Counted from the stretch's first letter, positions 7,980 to 17,740 are shown. The stretch is 64,000 nt of DNA from Martinezella rhizogenes (GCA_013322215.1 JAAMEZ010000002.1:1-64000), one strand, 5' to 3'. Made by a program: numbers and translations. Notes: generated by a model not told the origin, from the letters alone.

Positions 7980-9830
7980 TCAGACGTCGTTTTTGCCTGC
8001 AGTCGAATCGTCTGAAACAGCTTCATGCGCGCGCTCGCGGCGCTTCTGCAGATAGGCGTGGATGCTCTTCAGAATATCATGGAGATTGATGAAGATCGGC
8101 ATGATGACGGGCGGCTCCACCGCTTCCAGCGACATGCCGACAGATTGGATATGGTCGTTCTCGTCGAGATCGCGAACGATGAGGATGATCTCGCCCAGAC
8201 GAACGCGGTCGGCGTAGTCGGCCTTGCCACCCAGGCGATGGCGCATGAGCTCGGCGATGGTGAGACCTTTCTCCTGTTCGCTGAGGAGCCCCGGCCCATA
8301 AGCGGCATCGAGGTCCGCGGCTGGGCGCAGCGGTGAAATCGAGAACGCGCCGAAGAATTCGGCATCGTCCGGATCGACCGGCGCGCGGCTGGCGAAGAGG
8401 CGGTCGAGCAGGCGCGAATAGTTGGGCGAGACGAAAAGATAGACGATATCGTTTTCGCGCAGGCGGCCGGCATATTGATAGCGCATGGATTTGCCGTCGC
8501 GAACGATGAGCGATGGCGTCGCCCAGCGGGGGATGCGTTCGCCGCGAAGGACCGGGCTGTCTTTCACGACACGGTAGGAGAGGAGCTCATGGTTGACGGT
8601 GCCGGGCAGATCGACCTCGACCTTGTCGATTGCTCCCATGCGCGGGGGAACGATGAGGCCAAGCCGGCGTGCCATCGGCTTGATGGTCCAGCCTTGCACG
8701 AGCAGAGAGACCAGCACGACGATGAAGGCGACGTTGAAATAGGTCTGGCCGGCCTGCAGGCCGCCGAGGATCGGCATGATTGCCAGAAGAATGGAGACTG
8801 CGCCGCGCAGGCCGACCCAGGCGACGAAGCCGGTCTCACGCTGGGTATAATCGAAGGGCAGCAGGCAGAGCCATACTGCGATCGGACGGGCGATGAAGAT
8901 CAGGAACAGCGCCAGCGCCACGGCGGGGATCGCGATCGCTGGAAATTCGGACGGGGTCGCAAGCAGGCCGAGGACGAGGAACATGATGATCTGTGCCAGC
9001 CAGGTCATGCCGTCCTGGAAGCGCTTGATCGAGGCGGATGCCGGCAGGCGTCGATTGCCGGCGTAGATGCCGGCAACGTAGACGGCCAGGAAGCCGCTGC
9101 CGCCGACGGCGCCGGTAAACGAGAATACGAGGAGCGCCAGCGCCAGCACGAAGATCGGCGTCAGGCCGCGATCCGTCTCCAGGCGGCTGACGATGAGGAC
9201 GATCATCATGCCGCCAAGCAGGCCGAGAATGACGCCCAGTCCCATCTGCTGGACAAAGGTGGCGAGCATGGCGAGGTTGATGCCGGCATAGCCTTCGCCG
9301 CTCGCCAATAGCTCGACCAGAGCGAGGGTCAGGAAGATCGCCATCGGGTCGTTGGTGCCGGATTCGACTTCCAGCGTCGAGCGCACTTTGTCACGGATAT
9401 TGATGCCGCCGATGCGCAGCAGGAAGAAGACGGCGGCCGCATCCGTCGAGGCGACGATGGAGCCGAGCAGCAGGCCCTGCAGCCAGGTGAAGCCGAGCAG
9501 CCAGGTGGCGGCGAGGCCGAACAATGCGGCTGTTACGATAACGCCGACGGAGGCTATGGTCAGCGCGGGCGCCGCAGCAAGCTTGAAGGCCTGGATCGGC
9601 GTGCCATAGCCGGAATCAAACAGGATGATGGCAAGCGCCAGCGAGCCGAGAATATAGGCAAGATAATTGTTGGAGAATTCGATGCCGAGCCCGTCGGTGC
9701 CGGCGGCAAGTCCGATCATGAGGAAGAGCAGCAGCAGGGGTGCGCCGAAGCGGAAAGCAAGGAGGCTGGAGAAAGCTGCAATAAGAATAAGAACCGTGCT
9801 GATCAGCACGATGACGTAAAATGCCTCCAC
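7980..9830 (-). CDS. CPA1-type potassium(sodium)/proton antiporter with RCK_C domain
   Basis: About 616 residues. The first ~390 form a 12-13 segment Na+/H+ exchanger domain with STDAAAVFFLL (~120) and ESGTNDPMA (~150), the ion-binding motifs of the NhaP2/CvrA branch. A TrkA-C (RCK_C) domain follows (~410-490: KVEVDLPGTVNHELLS to ENDIVYLFVSP), then a CorC/HlyC-type C-terminal domain. It exports K+ or Na+ in exchange for protons at the inner membrane. I prefer GTG 9830 (ribosome site GGGGAAG, first residues VEAFYVIVLIST) over ATG 9962, whose extra 44 residues are polar and unlike the family. Confidence 0.85.
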   Translation of the reverse strand: MEAFYVIVLISTVLILIAAFSSLLAFRFGAPLLLLFLMIGLAAGTDGLGIEFSNNYLAYILGSLALAIILFDSGYGTPIQAFKLAAAPALTIASVGVIVTAALFGLAATWLLGFTWLQGLLLGSIVASTDAAAVFFLLRIGGINIRDKVRSTLEVESGTNDPMAIFLTLALVELLASGEGYAGINLAMLATFVQQMGLGVILGLLGGMMIVLIVSRLETDRGLTPIFVLALALLVFSFTGAVGGSGFLAVYVAGIYAGNRRLPASASIKRFQDGMTWLAQIIMFLVLGLLATPSEFPAIAIPAVALALFLIFIARPIAVWLCLLPFDYTQRETGFVAWVGLRGAVSILLAIMPILGGLQAGQTYFNVAFIVVLVSLLVQGWTIKPMARRLGLIVPPRMGAIDKVEVDLPGTVNHELLSYRVVKDSPVLRGERIPRWATPSLIVRDGKSMRYQYAGRLRENDIVYLFVSPNYSRLLDRLFASRAPVDPDDAEFFGAFSISPLRPAADLDAAYGPGLLSEQEKGLTIAELMRHRLGGKADYADRVRLGEIILIVRDLDENDHIQSVGMSLEAVEPPVIMPIFINLHDILKSIHAYLQKRRERAHEAVSDDSTAGKNDV

Positions 9831-10153
9831 CTTTTCTTCCCCTTTTTCCGTGCGCCGCTGCTGGGGCCAAAAGCCCGGAATGCCGGAGGTCTCCCCAGTT
9901 TCCATCATGTTGCCGTGCCTGGCAAATTGGCAAACACGGAAATCGTTCGGAGGAGAGTTCATGGATCGAAACTCTTTCCGACGACTGCATCGTCATGGTG
10001 TGATGCGCCTTGCCAGAACGGCAAAGCGGCCCGGAATGCCCTGGGAGACGTCCAGCTTCGAAATTTACTGGTAAATCTGGACCATAGCAGGGCAGAGAGG
10101 TGAAAAAATCGAAATGTTTTTAAGAGGATGCGCGAGCGTGCCTTGCCGGCCGC
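9831..10153. other. Intergenic region upstream of the antiporter gene
   Basis: 323 bases with several short overlapping frames but no codon pattern or ribosome site that I trust. It must hold the antiporter promoter; I see no clear hairpin at the end of the preceding gene (10154). Confidence 0.5.
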
Positions 10154-10738
10154 TCAGACGGCGACACGCCTGAAATAGATCGGATAATCGATTACCAGCC
10201 CATCCTCGTCGACCGGAAGATCGACGGTGAAATCCCTGTCTTCGGCCGCGTATCGATAAAGTTTCTCCGGCATGATGCAGGTATAGTGCTGACCGTCGCG
10301 CACCGGTTCGAAGGTGTCGAACGGGATATAGAGCATTGAAAGCTTGGCGGTCCCGCTTTCACGCGTCAACTCCAGCCGGCGGATCGGCAGGCTGTTGGTG
10401 AAGGGCGAACCGTAGAGGTCGATATCGATGCAGCCGTCGAATTGCGGCAGCGTCACGCCATGCTCGGTGCGCCAATGTCCCTTGCCGTCCGAAATCAGCG
10501 CCAGGCGCCGGCCATCGGTGGTTTCGACGGAGAAGGAAAGAACGGCCCAATCGGCGGCGCAGTCGATGCGGTAGGAGACGCCGTAGGGCGTGCCGCCGCG
10601 GCCACCAATGATAATGCCGGCGGCGCGGATGACCGCAGCGCCGGCATTGTTGATAGGAGCGATCGTGAGGTGCTCCAGCCCGTCTCCTTCCATGGGACGC
10701 CAGCGGACTGTCGTCGGAAGGAGCGGGCGGAAGGCCAT
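10154..10738 (-). CDS. Putative glycolipid-binding protein (DUF1089)
   Basis: 194 residues of the putative glycolipid-binding family (formerly DUF1089): an N-terminal LLPTTVRWRP-EHL-I segment, GTPYGVSYRIDCAADW in the middle and DYPIYFRRV at the end, consistent with a single beta-barrel domain with no signal peptide. The function is not established. The ATG at 10738 lies only 2 bases after the gap stop codon, so it is almost certainly translated from the same mRNA as gap; an alternative start 20 codons upstream would overlap gap. Confidence 0.78.
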   Translation of the reverse strand: MAFRPLLPTTVRWRPMEGDGLEHLTIAPINNAGAAVIRAAGIIIGGRGGTPYGVSYRIDCAADWAVLSFSVETTDGRRLALISDGKGHWRTEHGVTLPQFDGCIDIDLYGSPFTNSLPIRRLELTRESGTAKLSMLYIPFDTFEPVRDGQHYTCIMPEKLYRYAAEDRDFTVDLPVDEDGLVIDYPIYFRRVAV

Positions 10739-10740
10739 GA

Positions 10741-11751
10741 TCAGATCAGCTTTGCGAAGGCTACAGCCGTGTCCGACATGCGGCTGGAGAAGCCCCACTC
10801 GTTGTCGTACCAGGACAGGACGCGCACGAAGTTGCCTTCCATGACCTTGGTCTGGTCGGTCGCGAAGATCGACGAGTGGCTGTCATGGTTGAAGTCGCGG
10901 GAAACCAGCGGCTCGTCGGTGTAGCCGAGGATGCCCTTCAGCTTGCCGTTCGAAGCAGCCTTGATGGCTTCGTTGATTTCGCCGACCGTCGTTGCCTTCT
11001 TGGACACGAACTTGAAGTCGACAACCGAGACGTTCGGCGTGGGAACGCGGATCGACGTGCCATCGAGCTTGCCCTTCAGGTGCGGCAGCACGAGACCAAC
11101 GGCCTTTGCGGCGCCCGTCGAGGTCGGGATCATGGACAGGGCTGCGGCACGGGCGCGGTACAGGTCCTTGTGCATGGTATCGAGCGTCGGCTGGTCGCCG
11201 GTGTAGGAGTGGATGGTCGTCATGAAGCCGTGGTCGATGCCGACGGCGTCGTCGAGAACCTTCACGACCGGCACCAGGCAGTTTGTGGTGCAGGACGCGT
11301 TGGAGATGACCAGGTGCTCCTTGGTGAGCTGGTCGTGGTTGACGCCGAAAACGACAGTCAGATCGGCGCCGTCGGCAGGAGCCGAAACGATGACGCGCTT
11401 TGCACCGGCCGTCAGGTGAGCGGCGGCCTTGTCGCGGGCAGTAAAGATGCCCGTGCATTCCATCGCGATGTCGACGCCGAGATCGCGGTGCGGCAGGGTT
11501 GCCGGGTCCTTGATCGCCGTGACCTTGATCGGCTTGCCGCCGCCAACGATGATCGTGTCGCCTTCGACCTTCACTTCGGCGGGGAACTTGCCGTGGATGG
11601 AATCGTAACGCAACAGGTGGGCATTGGTCTCGACCGGGCCGAGGTCGTTGATGGCAACGACTTCGATGTCGGTGCGGCCGGACTCGACGATTGCGCGCAG
11701 GACGTTACGGCCGATACGGCCAAAGCCGTTGATGGCTACTTTTACAGTCAT
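10741..11751 (-). CDS. gap: Glyceraldehyde-3-phosphate dehydrogenase, type I
   Basis: 336 residues. It oxidises glyceraldehyde-3-phosphate to 1,3-bisphosphoglycerate with NAD(P) in the cytosol. The Rossmann motif NGFGRIGR is at residues ~8-15, the catalytic cysteine lies in [10 protein letters not shown] (~150-159), and the C-terminal [11 protein letters not shown] is intact. I start at ATG 11751: AGGGAG lies 8 bases upstream, whereas the in-frame GTG at 11760 directly abuts that site. tkt ends 63 bases upstream on the same strand, so tkt-gap-DUF1089 form one likely operon. Confidence 0.97.
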   Translation of the reverse strand: MTVKVAINGFGRIGRNVLRAIVESGRTDIEVVAINDLGPVETNAHLLRYDSIHGKFPAEVKVEGDTIIVGGGKPIKVTAIKDPATLPHRDLGVDIAMECTGIFTARDKAAAHLTAGAKRVIVSAPADGADLTVVFGVNHDQLTKEHLVISNASCTTNCLVPVVKVLDDAVGIDHGFMTTIHSYTGDQPTLDTMHKDLYRARAAALSMIPTSTGAAKAVGLVLPHLKGKLDGTSIRVPTPNVSVVDFKFVSKKATTVGEINEAIKAASNGKLKGILGYTDEPLVSRDFNHDSHSSIFATDQTKVMEGNFVRVLSWYDNEWGFSSRMSDTAVAFAKLI

Positions 11752-11814
11752 GAATGTCACTCCCTTTCATTCAGGGTGTTTATCTATTGGATTTGAGAGC
11801 GCTTGTCAGCGCCC

Positions 11815-13797
11815 TCAGGAAAGCTTTGCCTCAGCGGCGGCGACAACGGCTTCCGTGGTGATGCCGAAGTGCTTGTAGACATCCTTGTACGGAGCGGAAG
11901 CGCCGAAGCCCTTCATGCCGATGAAGGCGCCTTCCGGTCCGATGAAGGCATCCCAGCCCTCGCGAACGCCGGCTTCGACAGCAACCTTGACCGGCGAGTT
12001 GCCGATGACTTCCTTGCGGTAGGCGTCCGGCTGCTCGAAGAAGAGCTCGGTGCAGGGAACGGAAACGACGCGCGTGGAGATGCCCTTGCCTTCGAGAACG
12101 GTGCGGGCGGCAACGGCGAGTTCGACTTCGGAGCCCGAAGCGAAGATCGTCACCTTGGCATCGGCATTGCCGGCCAGCGTGTAGGCGCCGAGTTCGCAGA
12201 GGTTCTTCTCGCTGTACTCGGTACGAGCGGCCAGCAGGTTCTGACGGGTCAGAGCAAGGCCGGACGGACGGTTGGTCGTCTTGATGGCGATCTGCCAGCA
12301 TTCGGCCGTTTCCGTGGCGTCCGCCGGGCGGAAGAGCTGGAAGTTCGGGATGGCGCGCAGGCTTGCGACCTGCTCGACCGGCTGGTGGGTCGGGCCGTCT
12401 TCGCCGACGCCGATGGAATCATGCGTCAGGACGTGGATGGCGCGGATGCCCATCAGAGCGGCGAGGCGCAGTGGCGGACGGCAATAATCCGAGAAGATCA
12501 GGAAGCCGCCGCTATAGGGGATGAGACCGCCATGGAGCGCGATGCCGTTCATGGCAGCGGCCATGCCGTGTTCGCGGATGCCCCAGTGCATGTAGCGGCC
12601 GGAGAAATCGGTCGGGGTGATCGACTTCATCTGGCTGGTCTTGGTGTTGTTCGACGGCGTCAGGTCGGCGGAGCCGCCGAGCGTTTCCGGGATGAAGCCG
12701 TTGATGACTTCGAGAGCATCTTCCGATGCCTTGCGGGTTGCGACCGTCGGCTTGGTTTCGGCGAGCTTCTTCTTGTACTCGCTGATGGCGGCGTCGAATC
12801 CGGCAGGCAGCTTGTGATCGAAGCGGCGGGTGAACTCGGCCTTCTTGGCAGCGTCGGTTGCGGCGAGGCGGCCTTCCCAGGCTTCGCGAGTGCCGATGGA
12901 GCGTTCGCCGGCAGCACGCCATTCACCGAGGACGTCGTTCGGGATGACGAAGGGTTCGTAAGGCCAGTTCAGCGCAACGCGGGTCGCGGCAATTTCCTCG
13001 GCGCCAAGCGGCGAGCCGTGGACCTTGTGCGTGCCCTGCTTGTTCGGAGCGCCGAAGCCGATGATCGTCTTGCAGGCGATGAGCGTCGGGCGGTCGGACT
13101 TGTGAGCGGCTTCGATGGCAGCGCTGATAGCGGCCTGGTCGTGACCGTCGACTTCGATCGTGTTCCAGTGAACGGCCTTGAAGCGCATGATCTGGTCGGT
13201 CGAATCCGAGAGCGAGACGGCGCCGTCGATGGTGATAGAGTTGTTGTCCCAGAACAGGATCAGCTTGTTGAGCTTGAGGTGGCCGGCAAGCGCGATCGCC
13301 TCATGGCTGATGCCTTCCATCAGGCAGCCGTCGCCGCACATGGCGTAGGTGTAGTGATCCTGCAGCTCGGCGCCGAATTCTTCGCGCAGCTTACGCTCGG
13401 CGATCGCCATGCCGACGGCATTGGCAATGCCCTGGCCGAGCGGACCGGTGGTGGTTTCGATGCCGGTGGCGTGACCATATTCCGGATGGCCTGCGGTCTT
13501 GGAGCCGAGCTGGCGGAAGCGCTGGAGCTCTTCAACCGTCATGTCCGGATAGCCGGTCAGATAGAGGACCGAGTAAAGCAGCATCGAGCCGTGGCCGGCC
13601 GACAGGACGAAACGGTCACGGTCCGGCCAGAGCGGGTTCTTCGGGTCGAAGCGCAGATATTTGCTAAAGAGAACGGTGGCGACATCAGCCATCCCCATCG
13701 GCAAACCGGGGTGACCGGAATTGGCCTTCTCGACAGCATCCATGGCAAGGAAACGGATCGCATTCGCCATCCGGTCGTGTTGTTCGCGAGAGTTCAT
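11815..13797 (-). CDS. tkt: Transketolase
   Basis: 660 residues, full length. Transketolase moves two-carbon units between sugar phosphates in the pentose phosphate pathway, using thiamine diphosphate. N-terminal features: [11 protein letters not shown] (~25) and the ThDP/Mg motif GDGCLMEG...NN (~155-185); the middle Pyr domain has GIREHGMA (~410) and [10 protein letters not shown] (~465). The start at 13797 ([16 protein letters not shown]) matches the family; upstream in-frame codons would add an unrelated 78 residues. It heads a minus-strand unit tkt-gap-DUF1089, with a promoter candidate at 13928-13955. Confidence 0.97.
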   Translation of the reverse strand: MNSREQHDRMANAIRFLAMDAVEKANSGHPGLPMGMADVATVLFSKYLRFDPKNPLWPDRDRFVLSAGHGSMLLYSVLYLTGYPDMTVEELQRFRQLGSKTAGHPEYGHATGIETTTGPLGQGIANAVGMAIAERKLREEFGAELQDHYTYAMCGDGCLMEGISHEAIALAGHLKLNKLILFWDNNSITIDGAVSLSDSTDQIMRFKAVHWNTIEVDGHDQAAISAAIEAAHKSDRPTLIACKTIIGFGAPNKQGTHKVHGSPLGAEEIAATRVALNWPYEPFVIPNDVLGEWRAAGERSIGTREAWEGRLAATDAAKKAEFTRRFDHKLPAGFDAAISEYKKKLAETKPTVATRKASEDALEVINGFIPETLGGSADLTPSNNTKTSQMKSITPTDFSGRYMHWGIREHGMAAAMNGIALHGGLIPYSGGFLIFSDYCRPPLRLAALMGIRAIHVLTHDSIGVGEDGPTHQPVEQVASLRAIPNFQLFRPADATETAECWQIAIKTTNRPSGLALTRQNLLAARTEYSEKNLCELGAYTLAGNADAKVTIFASGSEVELAVAARTVLEGKGISTRVVSVPCTELFFEQPDAYRKEVIGNSPVKVAVEAGVREGWDAFIGPEGAFIGMKGFGASAPYKDVYKHFGITTEAVVAAAEAKLS

Positions 13798-13927
13798 GGG
13801 TTTTTCCGCAGTGTTCCGGGTTCGGGGGGATGGCCACACGCCTGGGACGGAGGGCCATCGGTTGAAAGGCGGGTGAAGGGGAAGCGCTCTTCCGAACGCC
13901 ATTTTCAACGTCGCCTCAGGCGGTCGA

Positions 13928-13955
13928 GACATAGCAGTTGGGGCGAGCAAGTCAA
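13928..13955 (-). promoter_or_regulatory. Candidate sigma-70 promoter of tkt
   Basis: On the minus strand, TTGACT (13955-13950) and TATGTC (13933-13928) are separated by 16 bases, close to the rhizobial CTTGAC/CTATAT pattern. It would give a leader of about 125 bases before tkt. Confidence 0.45.
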
Positions 13956-13984
13956 TAAATCGAGGACCCAATCCGACCCTCTTG

Positions 13985-14007
13985 GGGCAATTTTTTGACA
14001 TTTGCCC
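13985..14007. promoter_or_regulatory. GGGCAA-N11-TTGCCC inverted repeat upstream of the tkt promoter
   Basis: A 6-bp inverted repeat flanks an AT-rich centre about 30 bases upstream of the proposed tkt -35 box, a plausible activator site. The 13798-14200 stretch holds nothing else that I can support. Confidence 0.3.
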
Positions 14008-14200
14008 GTTCACTTTTACAAAAGACGACAATCATGCGACAAGGCCTGTGTAGACGGCAAAGGTGGCATTCATCCACAGAATAGGGGGGCTGCCACATGA
14101 CAGCCTTTATTGACGTGCTGTTGCCGAGTTGAATATTGTTGCGAAATCAGACAAGTGGCCGGATGTTTTGATTCGGGCCTTGCGCGGAGATGCGAAGGGT

Positions 14201-14476
14201 ATGACACCTTCAGGCAAAACGGTGGACGCGGCGCTCGCCCAATTGCGCCAGGCGCTTTCGACTTTGGAAAGCGCGGTTGATGGACGGTTCGAGCGGGAAC
14301 GGGCGCAGAGCGATATAGAAGGCGAGGTCCGCAGGGTTCACGCCGATCGGTCCCGCCTTGCCCAGGAATTGGATCAGGCCGAGTTCCGTGCGAACCGGCT
14401 CGAGGAGGTCAATCGTGAAGTGTCGCGCCGGCTTGTCACGGCGATGGAAACCATAAGAGCCGTGCTGGACCGCTGA
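14201..14476 (+). CDS. DUF4164 family coiled-coil protein
   Basis: 91 residues, almost wholly helical, with heptad-like leucines and many charged residues (ALAQLRQALSTLESAV, then RSRLAQELDQAEFRANRLEEVNREV). It matches the DUF4164 proteins found just before zapA in rhizobia. No function is known; the setting suggests a link to cell division. I start at ATG 14201, preceded by GGAG at 11 bases; a TTG start at 14129 would add 24 residues that do not look conserved. zapA starts 47 bases downstream on the same strand. Confidence 0.78.
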   Translation: MTPSGKTVDAALAQLRQALSTLESAVDGRFERERAQSDIEGEVRRVHADRSRLAQELDQAEFRANRLEEVNREVSRRLVTAMETIRAVLDR

Positions 14477-14523
14477 TCCCTCGGGAGGCAGCCGTCGCAG
14501 CGCGGCAATGATCGGAAAGTCGA

Positions 14524-14901
14524 ATGGCACAAGTAACGGTAACGATCGACGGCAAAGCATATCGGATGGCCTGCGAAGAGGGCCAGGAAGACCATCTGAC
14601 GGATCTTGCCAATCGCTTCGACCGTTATGTCATGCATCTGAAGAGTCAGTTCGGCGAAATCGGCGATCTGCGGGTGACCGTCATGGCCGGCATCATGATC
14701 ATGGACGAGGTGAGCGAATTGACGCGGCGCGTGTCTTCGCTGGAAGCCGAACTGGAAACTCTCACCAGCAACCGCGATACGACCGTGGCGGCCAATGCGC
14801 GGGCCGAGGAGACGCTGGCAAGCGTCATCGATGAGGTGACGACGCGTATTCACGGAATCACCGAAAAGCTTCTGGAACGGCCGGGCGTGGAGCAGGCTTG
14901 A
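14524..14901 (+). CDS. zapA: Cell division protein ZapA
   Basis: 125 residues. ZapA binds FtsZ and bundles its filaments at the division ring. The N-terminal globular part VTVTIDGKAYRMACEEGQEDHLTDLANRFD (shown here in fragments: ITIDGK-like start, EGQEDHL, LANRFD) is typical, as is the VMAGIMIMDEVSELTRR segment that begins the long coiled coil to about residue 110. It follows the DUF4164 gene and precedes 6S RNA, the usual alphaproteobacterial and gammaproteobacterial order zapA-ssrS. Confidence 0.92.
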   Translation: MAQVTVTIDGKAYRMACEEGQEDHLTDLANRFDRYVMHLKSQFGEIGDLRVTVMAGIMIMDEVSELTRRVSSLEAELETLTSNRDTTVAANARAEETLASVIDEVTTRIHGITEKLLERPGVEQA

Positions 14902-14969
14902 GTTTATTTCTGCGGATGCCGGCCGCCGACCTCTGGTACAAGACCCGAAACCTCTTTATATAGTTCAGG

Positions 14970-15128
14970 CGGTCTGCGCTTCCCGACAGGAACCACAATC
15001 CCTGGGGCCATACTCGATCCAAAGGGAGCTGTCCCTGACCAGGCCCGTGGGCCTGGACACACGGTGCCCACCTACGTTTGTAGGCACCCAGGATCGTAAA
15101 CATCCATCGGTCGTCGTGGATCGCTCTT
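14970..15128 (+). ncRNA. ssrS: 6S RNA (SsrS), ends approximate
   Basis: Located immediately behind zapA, the classic place for 6S RNA, which mimics an open promoter and binds RNA polymerase holoenzyme. A TATATAGT -10 element (14957-14964) puts the transcription start near 14970. The RNA can fold into a long rod: apical hairpin CCAGGCCC/GGGCCTGG (15039-15056) closed further by TGT/ACA, and a second hairpin CCTAC/GTAGG (15071-15084). I recall this sequence block (CCCTGGGGCCATACTCGAT) as conserved in Rhizobiales. The 3' end is a guess; no clear intrinsic terminator is seen. Confidence 0.8.
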
Positions 15129-15210
15129 AAATCTTCCCAGCCGATGGCCAAGGAAGGCGCCGCGCAGTTCTTCCGCCGCGCTGACGCCACTCCTCCTCCC
15201 CTTAACTTTT

Positions 15211-17001
15211 CTATCGCAGGTAAGCACCGCGTTCGAGTTCGGCGCGGTTGGTCGCGCTGCGCAGCCGCAGCAGATCCTTGCGGGCGATAAGACCCACGAG
15301 GCGGCCGGTCTGCGGTTCGACGACAGGAACACGTCCCGTATCGGCATGGATCATGATGTCGGCGACGCGGCCGACCGTATCCTCCGCATGCGCGACCGGG
15401 AGCGACGTATCCGAGATCACATCATAGAGCGACTGATCCATGAGCTCCGGTTCGCTCTGCCAGCGCAGGGCGTCGGCGCGCGAGATCATGCCGACGAGGC
15501 GGTCATTCTCTCCGACGACGGGATAGAAACGATGCGCATCCGGCCGCTCCGTCATCTGGGCCAGCGCTTCCGACAGGCGCATGGATGCGGGCAGCGTGTC
15601 CACCTTGGCGATCATGATGTCGCGGGCACGCGTCAGCTCGAACGGATCTATGCCGTATTCGCGGGTGATGTGCTGGCCGCGGCGGGCAATCTTTTCCGTC
15701 AGAATTGATCGTTTCAACAGCAGGACGGTGACGGCATAGGCCGCGACCGTTGCCGCAAGCAGGGGCACCAGCGCGCTCGTATCTCCGGTCAGCTCGACGG
15801 CGAAGAAGGTACCCGTCAGCGGAGCACGCATCGTTCCCCCCATCATCGCCGCCATGCCGAGCATCGCCCAGAAGCCAGGATCGCCAGGCAAAACAAGGCC
15901 TACAAGCCAGCCGAGTGCGCCTCCGAGGATCAGCAGCGGCGCCAGGACGCCGCCTGATGTGCCCGAGGACAGTGCCACCAGCCAGATGCCCGCCTTGACC
16001 AACAGGATTGCCAGAACGGCCCCGACGGCGATGCGGCTATGCAGGAGATCGGCGATGATGTCGTAGCCGACGCCCAGCGCGCGCGGCTCGATCAGGCCGC
16101 CAAGCCCGACGATAAGGCCGCCGAGTGCCGGCCACCACATCCAGTGGATCGGCAGCTTCTCGAAGGCATCCTCGATCTTGTAGAGCAGCGTCGTCAACAG
16201 GCCGGATTGCAGGCCGGAGACAATGCCGAGGCCGGCGGCGAGCACGATACCCCACCAGGAGAGCGACATATCGAAATGCGCAGGGAAGAGCGCGCCGCTG
16301 CCGATCAGGAACGGACGCCAGACGACAGAAACGCAGGCCGCGACCGCGACCGGGATGAAGCTGCGCGGCTTCCATTCGAAGAGCAGCAATTCAACGGCAA
16401 GCATGACGGCCGCGATCGGCGTGCCGAACACCGCCGTCATGCCAGCCGCAGCGCCGGCAACGAGCAGGGTCTTTCTCTCGGCGGCACTCATATGAAAGAA
16501 CTGCGCAAAGAGCGAACCGATGGCGCCGCCCGTCATGATGATGGGACCTTCCGCACCGAAGGGGCCGCCGGAGCCGATCGAGATCGCCGACGACAGGGGC
16601 TTCAACACCGCCACCTTCGGTGACATGCGGCTGCCGCCGATCAGGATCGCCTCGATGGCTTCGGGAATGCCGTGGCCGCGAATTTTCTCAGAGCCGTAAC
16701 GCGCCATCAAGCCGATGACGAGACCGCCGAGAATGGGAGCGGCGACCATCCAGGGCGAGCGCGCCACCATGGCGAAGGACAGCGGCTCGGTGCTGATCTT
16801 GAACAGCCAGACGGCATTGCTGACGAGCGCGATAAGATTGATGAGCACCCAGGCGGCGAATGCGCCGCCGGTGCCGACGACGAGCGCCATGGCAATCAGC
16901 ACCAGGACGCGTTTGTCCGTGGTGAAATCGCCATTGTCCTTGCGGGAGGCCCCGCCGGAGAAATCGTGGCTGTGACTTTGTGAGGTGGGTATGTCCTGCA
17001 T
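15211..17001 (-). CDS. ClC-type chloride channel/antiporter with tandem CBS domains
   Basis: 596 residues. After a ~30-residue polar N-terminus, about 11 membrane segments follow. Selectivity motifs are present: GHGIPE (~112), GSGGPFGAEGP (~140-150, with the gating glutamate) and the later SGTSGGVLAPLL (~345). Two CBS domains occupy ~445-580 (MRLSEALAQM... and DTVGRVADIMI...), which in ClC proteins sense adenine nucleotides. It is divergent from the marR gene, with an operator-like repeat between. It probably mediates chloride/proton exchange at the inner membrane; whether it is a channel or an exchanger cannot be told. Confidence 0.88.
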   Translation of the reverse strand: MQDIPTSQSHSHDFSGGASRKDNGDFTTDKRVLVLIAMALVVGTGGAFAAWVLINLIALVSNAVWLFKISTEPLSFAMVARSPWMVAAPILGGLVIGLMARYGSEKIRGHGIPEAIEAILIGGSRMSPKVAVLKPLSSAISIGSGGPFGAEGPIIMTGGAIGSLFAQFFHMSAAERKTLLVAGAAAGMTAVFGTPIAAVMLAVELLLFEWKPRSFIPVAVAACVSVVWRPFLIGSGALFPAHFDMSLSWWGIVLAAGLGIVSGLQSGLLTTLLYKIEDAFEKLPIHWMWWPALGGLIVGLGGLIEPRALGVGYDIIADLLHSRIAVGAVLAILLVKAGIWLVALSSGTSGGVLAPLLILGGALGWLVGLVLPGDPGFWAMLGMAAMMGGTMRAPLTGTFFAVELTGDTSALVPLLAATVAAYAVTVLLLKRSILTEKIARRGQHITREYGIDPFELTRARDIMIAKVDTLPASMRLSEALAQMTERPDAHRFYPVVGENDRLVGMISRADALRWQSEPELMDQSLYDVISDTSLPVAHAEDTVGRVADIMIHADTGRVPVVEPQTGRLVGLIARKDLLRLRSATNRAELERGAYLR

Positions 17002-17066
17002 GGGAGGCCTTCTGTGCTAAGCGCGCGCGGCCGTCCTTCAGCCGCTCCCCGCTTCGAGATGGCAAA

Positions 17067-17085
17067 TATATCGTAATGCGATATA
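17067..17085. promoter_or_regulatory. Operator-like inverted repeat between clc and marR
   Basis: TATATCG-TAATG-CGATATA is a perfect 7-5-7 palindrome in the 228-base divergent region, 66 bases upstream of the ClC start. Its size and AT-rich centre suit a MarR dimer. Confidence 0.55.
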
Positions 17086-17229
17086 AATCAACTGAAGCGC
17101 ATCGCGATCTGCAAGATTCGTTTTCGGCACTATAGTTCCTTGATCTGGAGCACGGTGTTGCCGCAAAACCGCTGAAGATTTTGCGCGACTTGCTTTAGGA
17201 CCGCGAACCGCGGCAATGAGGATTATTTG

Positions 17230-17667
17230 ATGGTGCGACGTTTAAACAAAACCCTTTCTCAGGCGGATTACGAGGCGCTGGCGACCTTGCGCTACACGCT
17301 GCGCAAATTCATGGATTTCAGCACCTCGGCCGCGCAGGAGGCGGGCCTGCCGCCACAGCAGCATCAGGCGCTGCTGGCCATCAAGGGTAACGGCGCCGGA
17401 GAGGCGATGACGATCGGTATGCTGGCGGAAAAGCTGCTGATTGCTCCTCATACGGCGACGGAGCTTGTGGGACGGCTGATCGATGGCGGCTATGTCACCC
17501 GCCACCCCGATCCGACGGACAAACGCCGCCAGACGCTGCAATTGACGGAGAAATCCGAAGAGGTTCTTCAAACGCTGAGCTCGATCCATCTGGTCGAAAT
17601 CCGTGAAATGGCTCCCAGGCTGATCGAGATCCTCACGCAGCTTCAGGCGGATGTCCGCAATAGTTGA
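17230..17667 (+). CDS. MarR family transcriptional regulator
   Basis: 145 residues with a winged-helix MarR fold: dimerisation helices at both ends (ALATLRYTLRKFMDF and the C-terminal EILTQLQADVR), a recognition helix around TATELVGRLIDGGYV (~75-90) and the wing DPTDKRRQTLQLTEKS (~93-108), including the conserved DKR. It likely represses itself and the divergent ClC gene through the palindrome at 17067-17085; the ligand is unknown. A TTG three bases upstream is a less likely start. Confidence 0.88.
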   Translation: MVRRLNKTLSQADYEALATLRYTLRKFMDFSTSAAQEAGLPPQQHQALLAIKGNGAGEAMTIGMLAEKLLIAPHTATELVGRLIDGGYVTRHPDPTDKRRQTLQLTEKSEEVLQTLSSIHLVEIREMAPRLIEILTQLQADVRNS

Positions 17668-17740
17668 GGGTGCCATCGCTCCGGCCGGCCGGCGATGGCG
17701 CGTTTTCGCGATCTGAAGAAAAGCGCAAAGCCTCCGGAGA

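Noticed and set aside
9831..9962. Upstream ATG extension of the antiporter
   Set aside because: 44 extra polar residues with no ribosome site; GTG 9830 has a good one and matches the family start.
11803..13998. 731-codon plus-strand frame opposite tkt
   Set aside because: It mirrors transketolase, whose motifs are complete on the minus strand; long antisense frames are expected in GC-rich genes.
14858..15190. 110-codon minus-strand frame over the 6S RNA
   Set aside because: It is the reverse complement of a structured RNA with a clear promoter; its composition is not protein-like.
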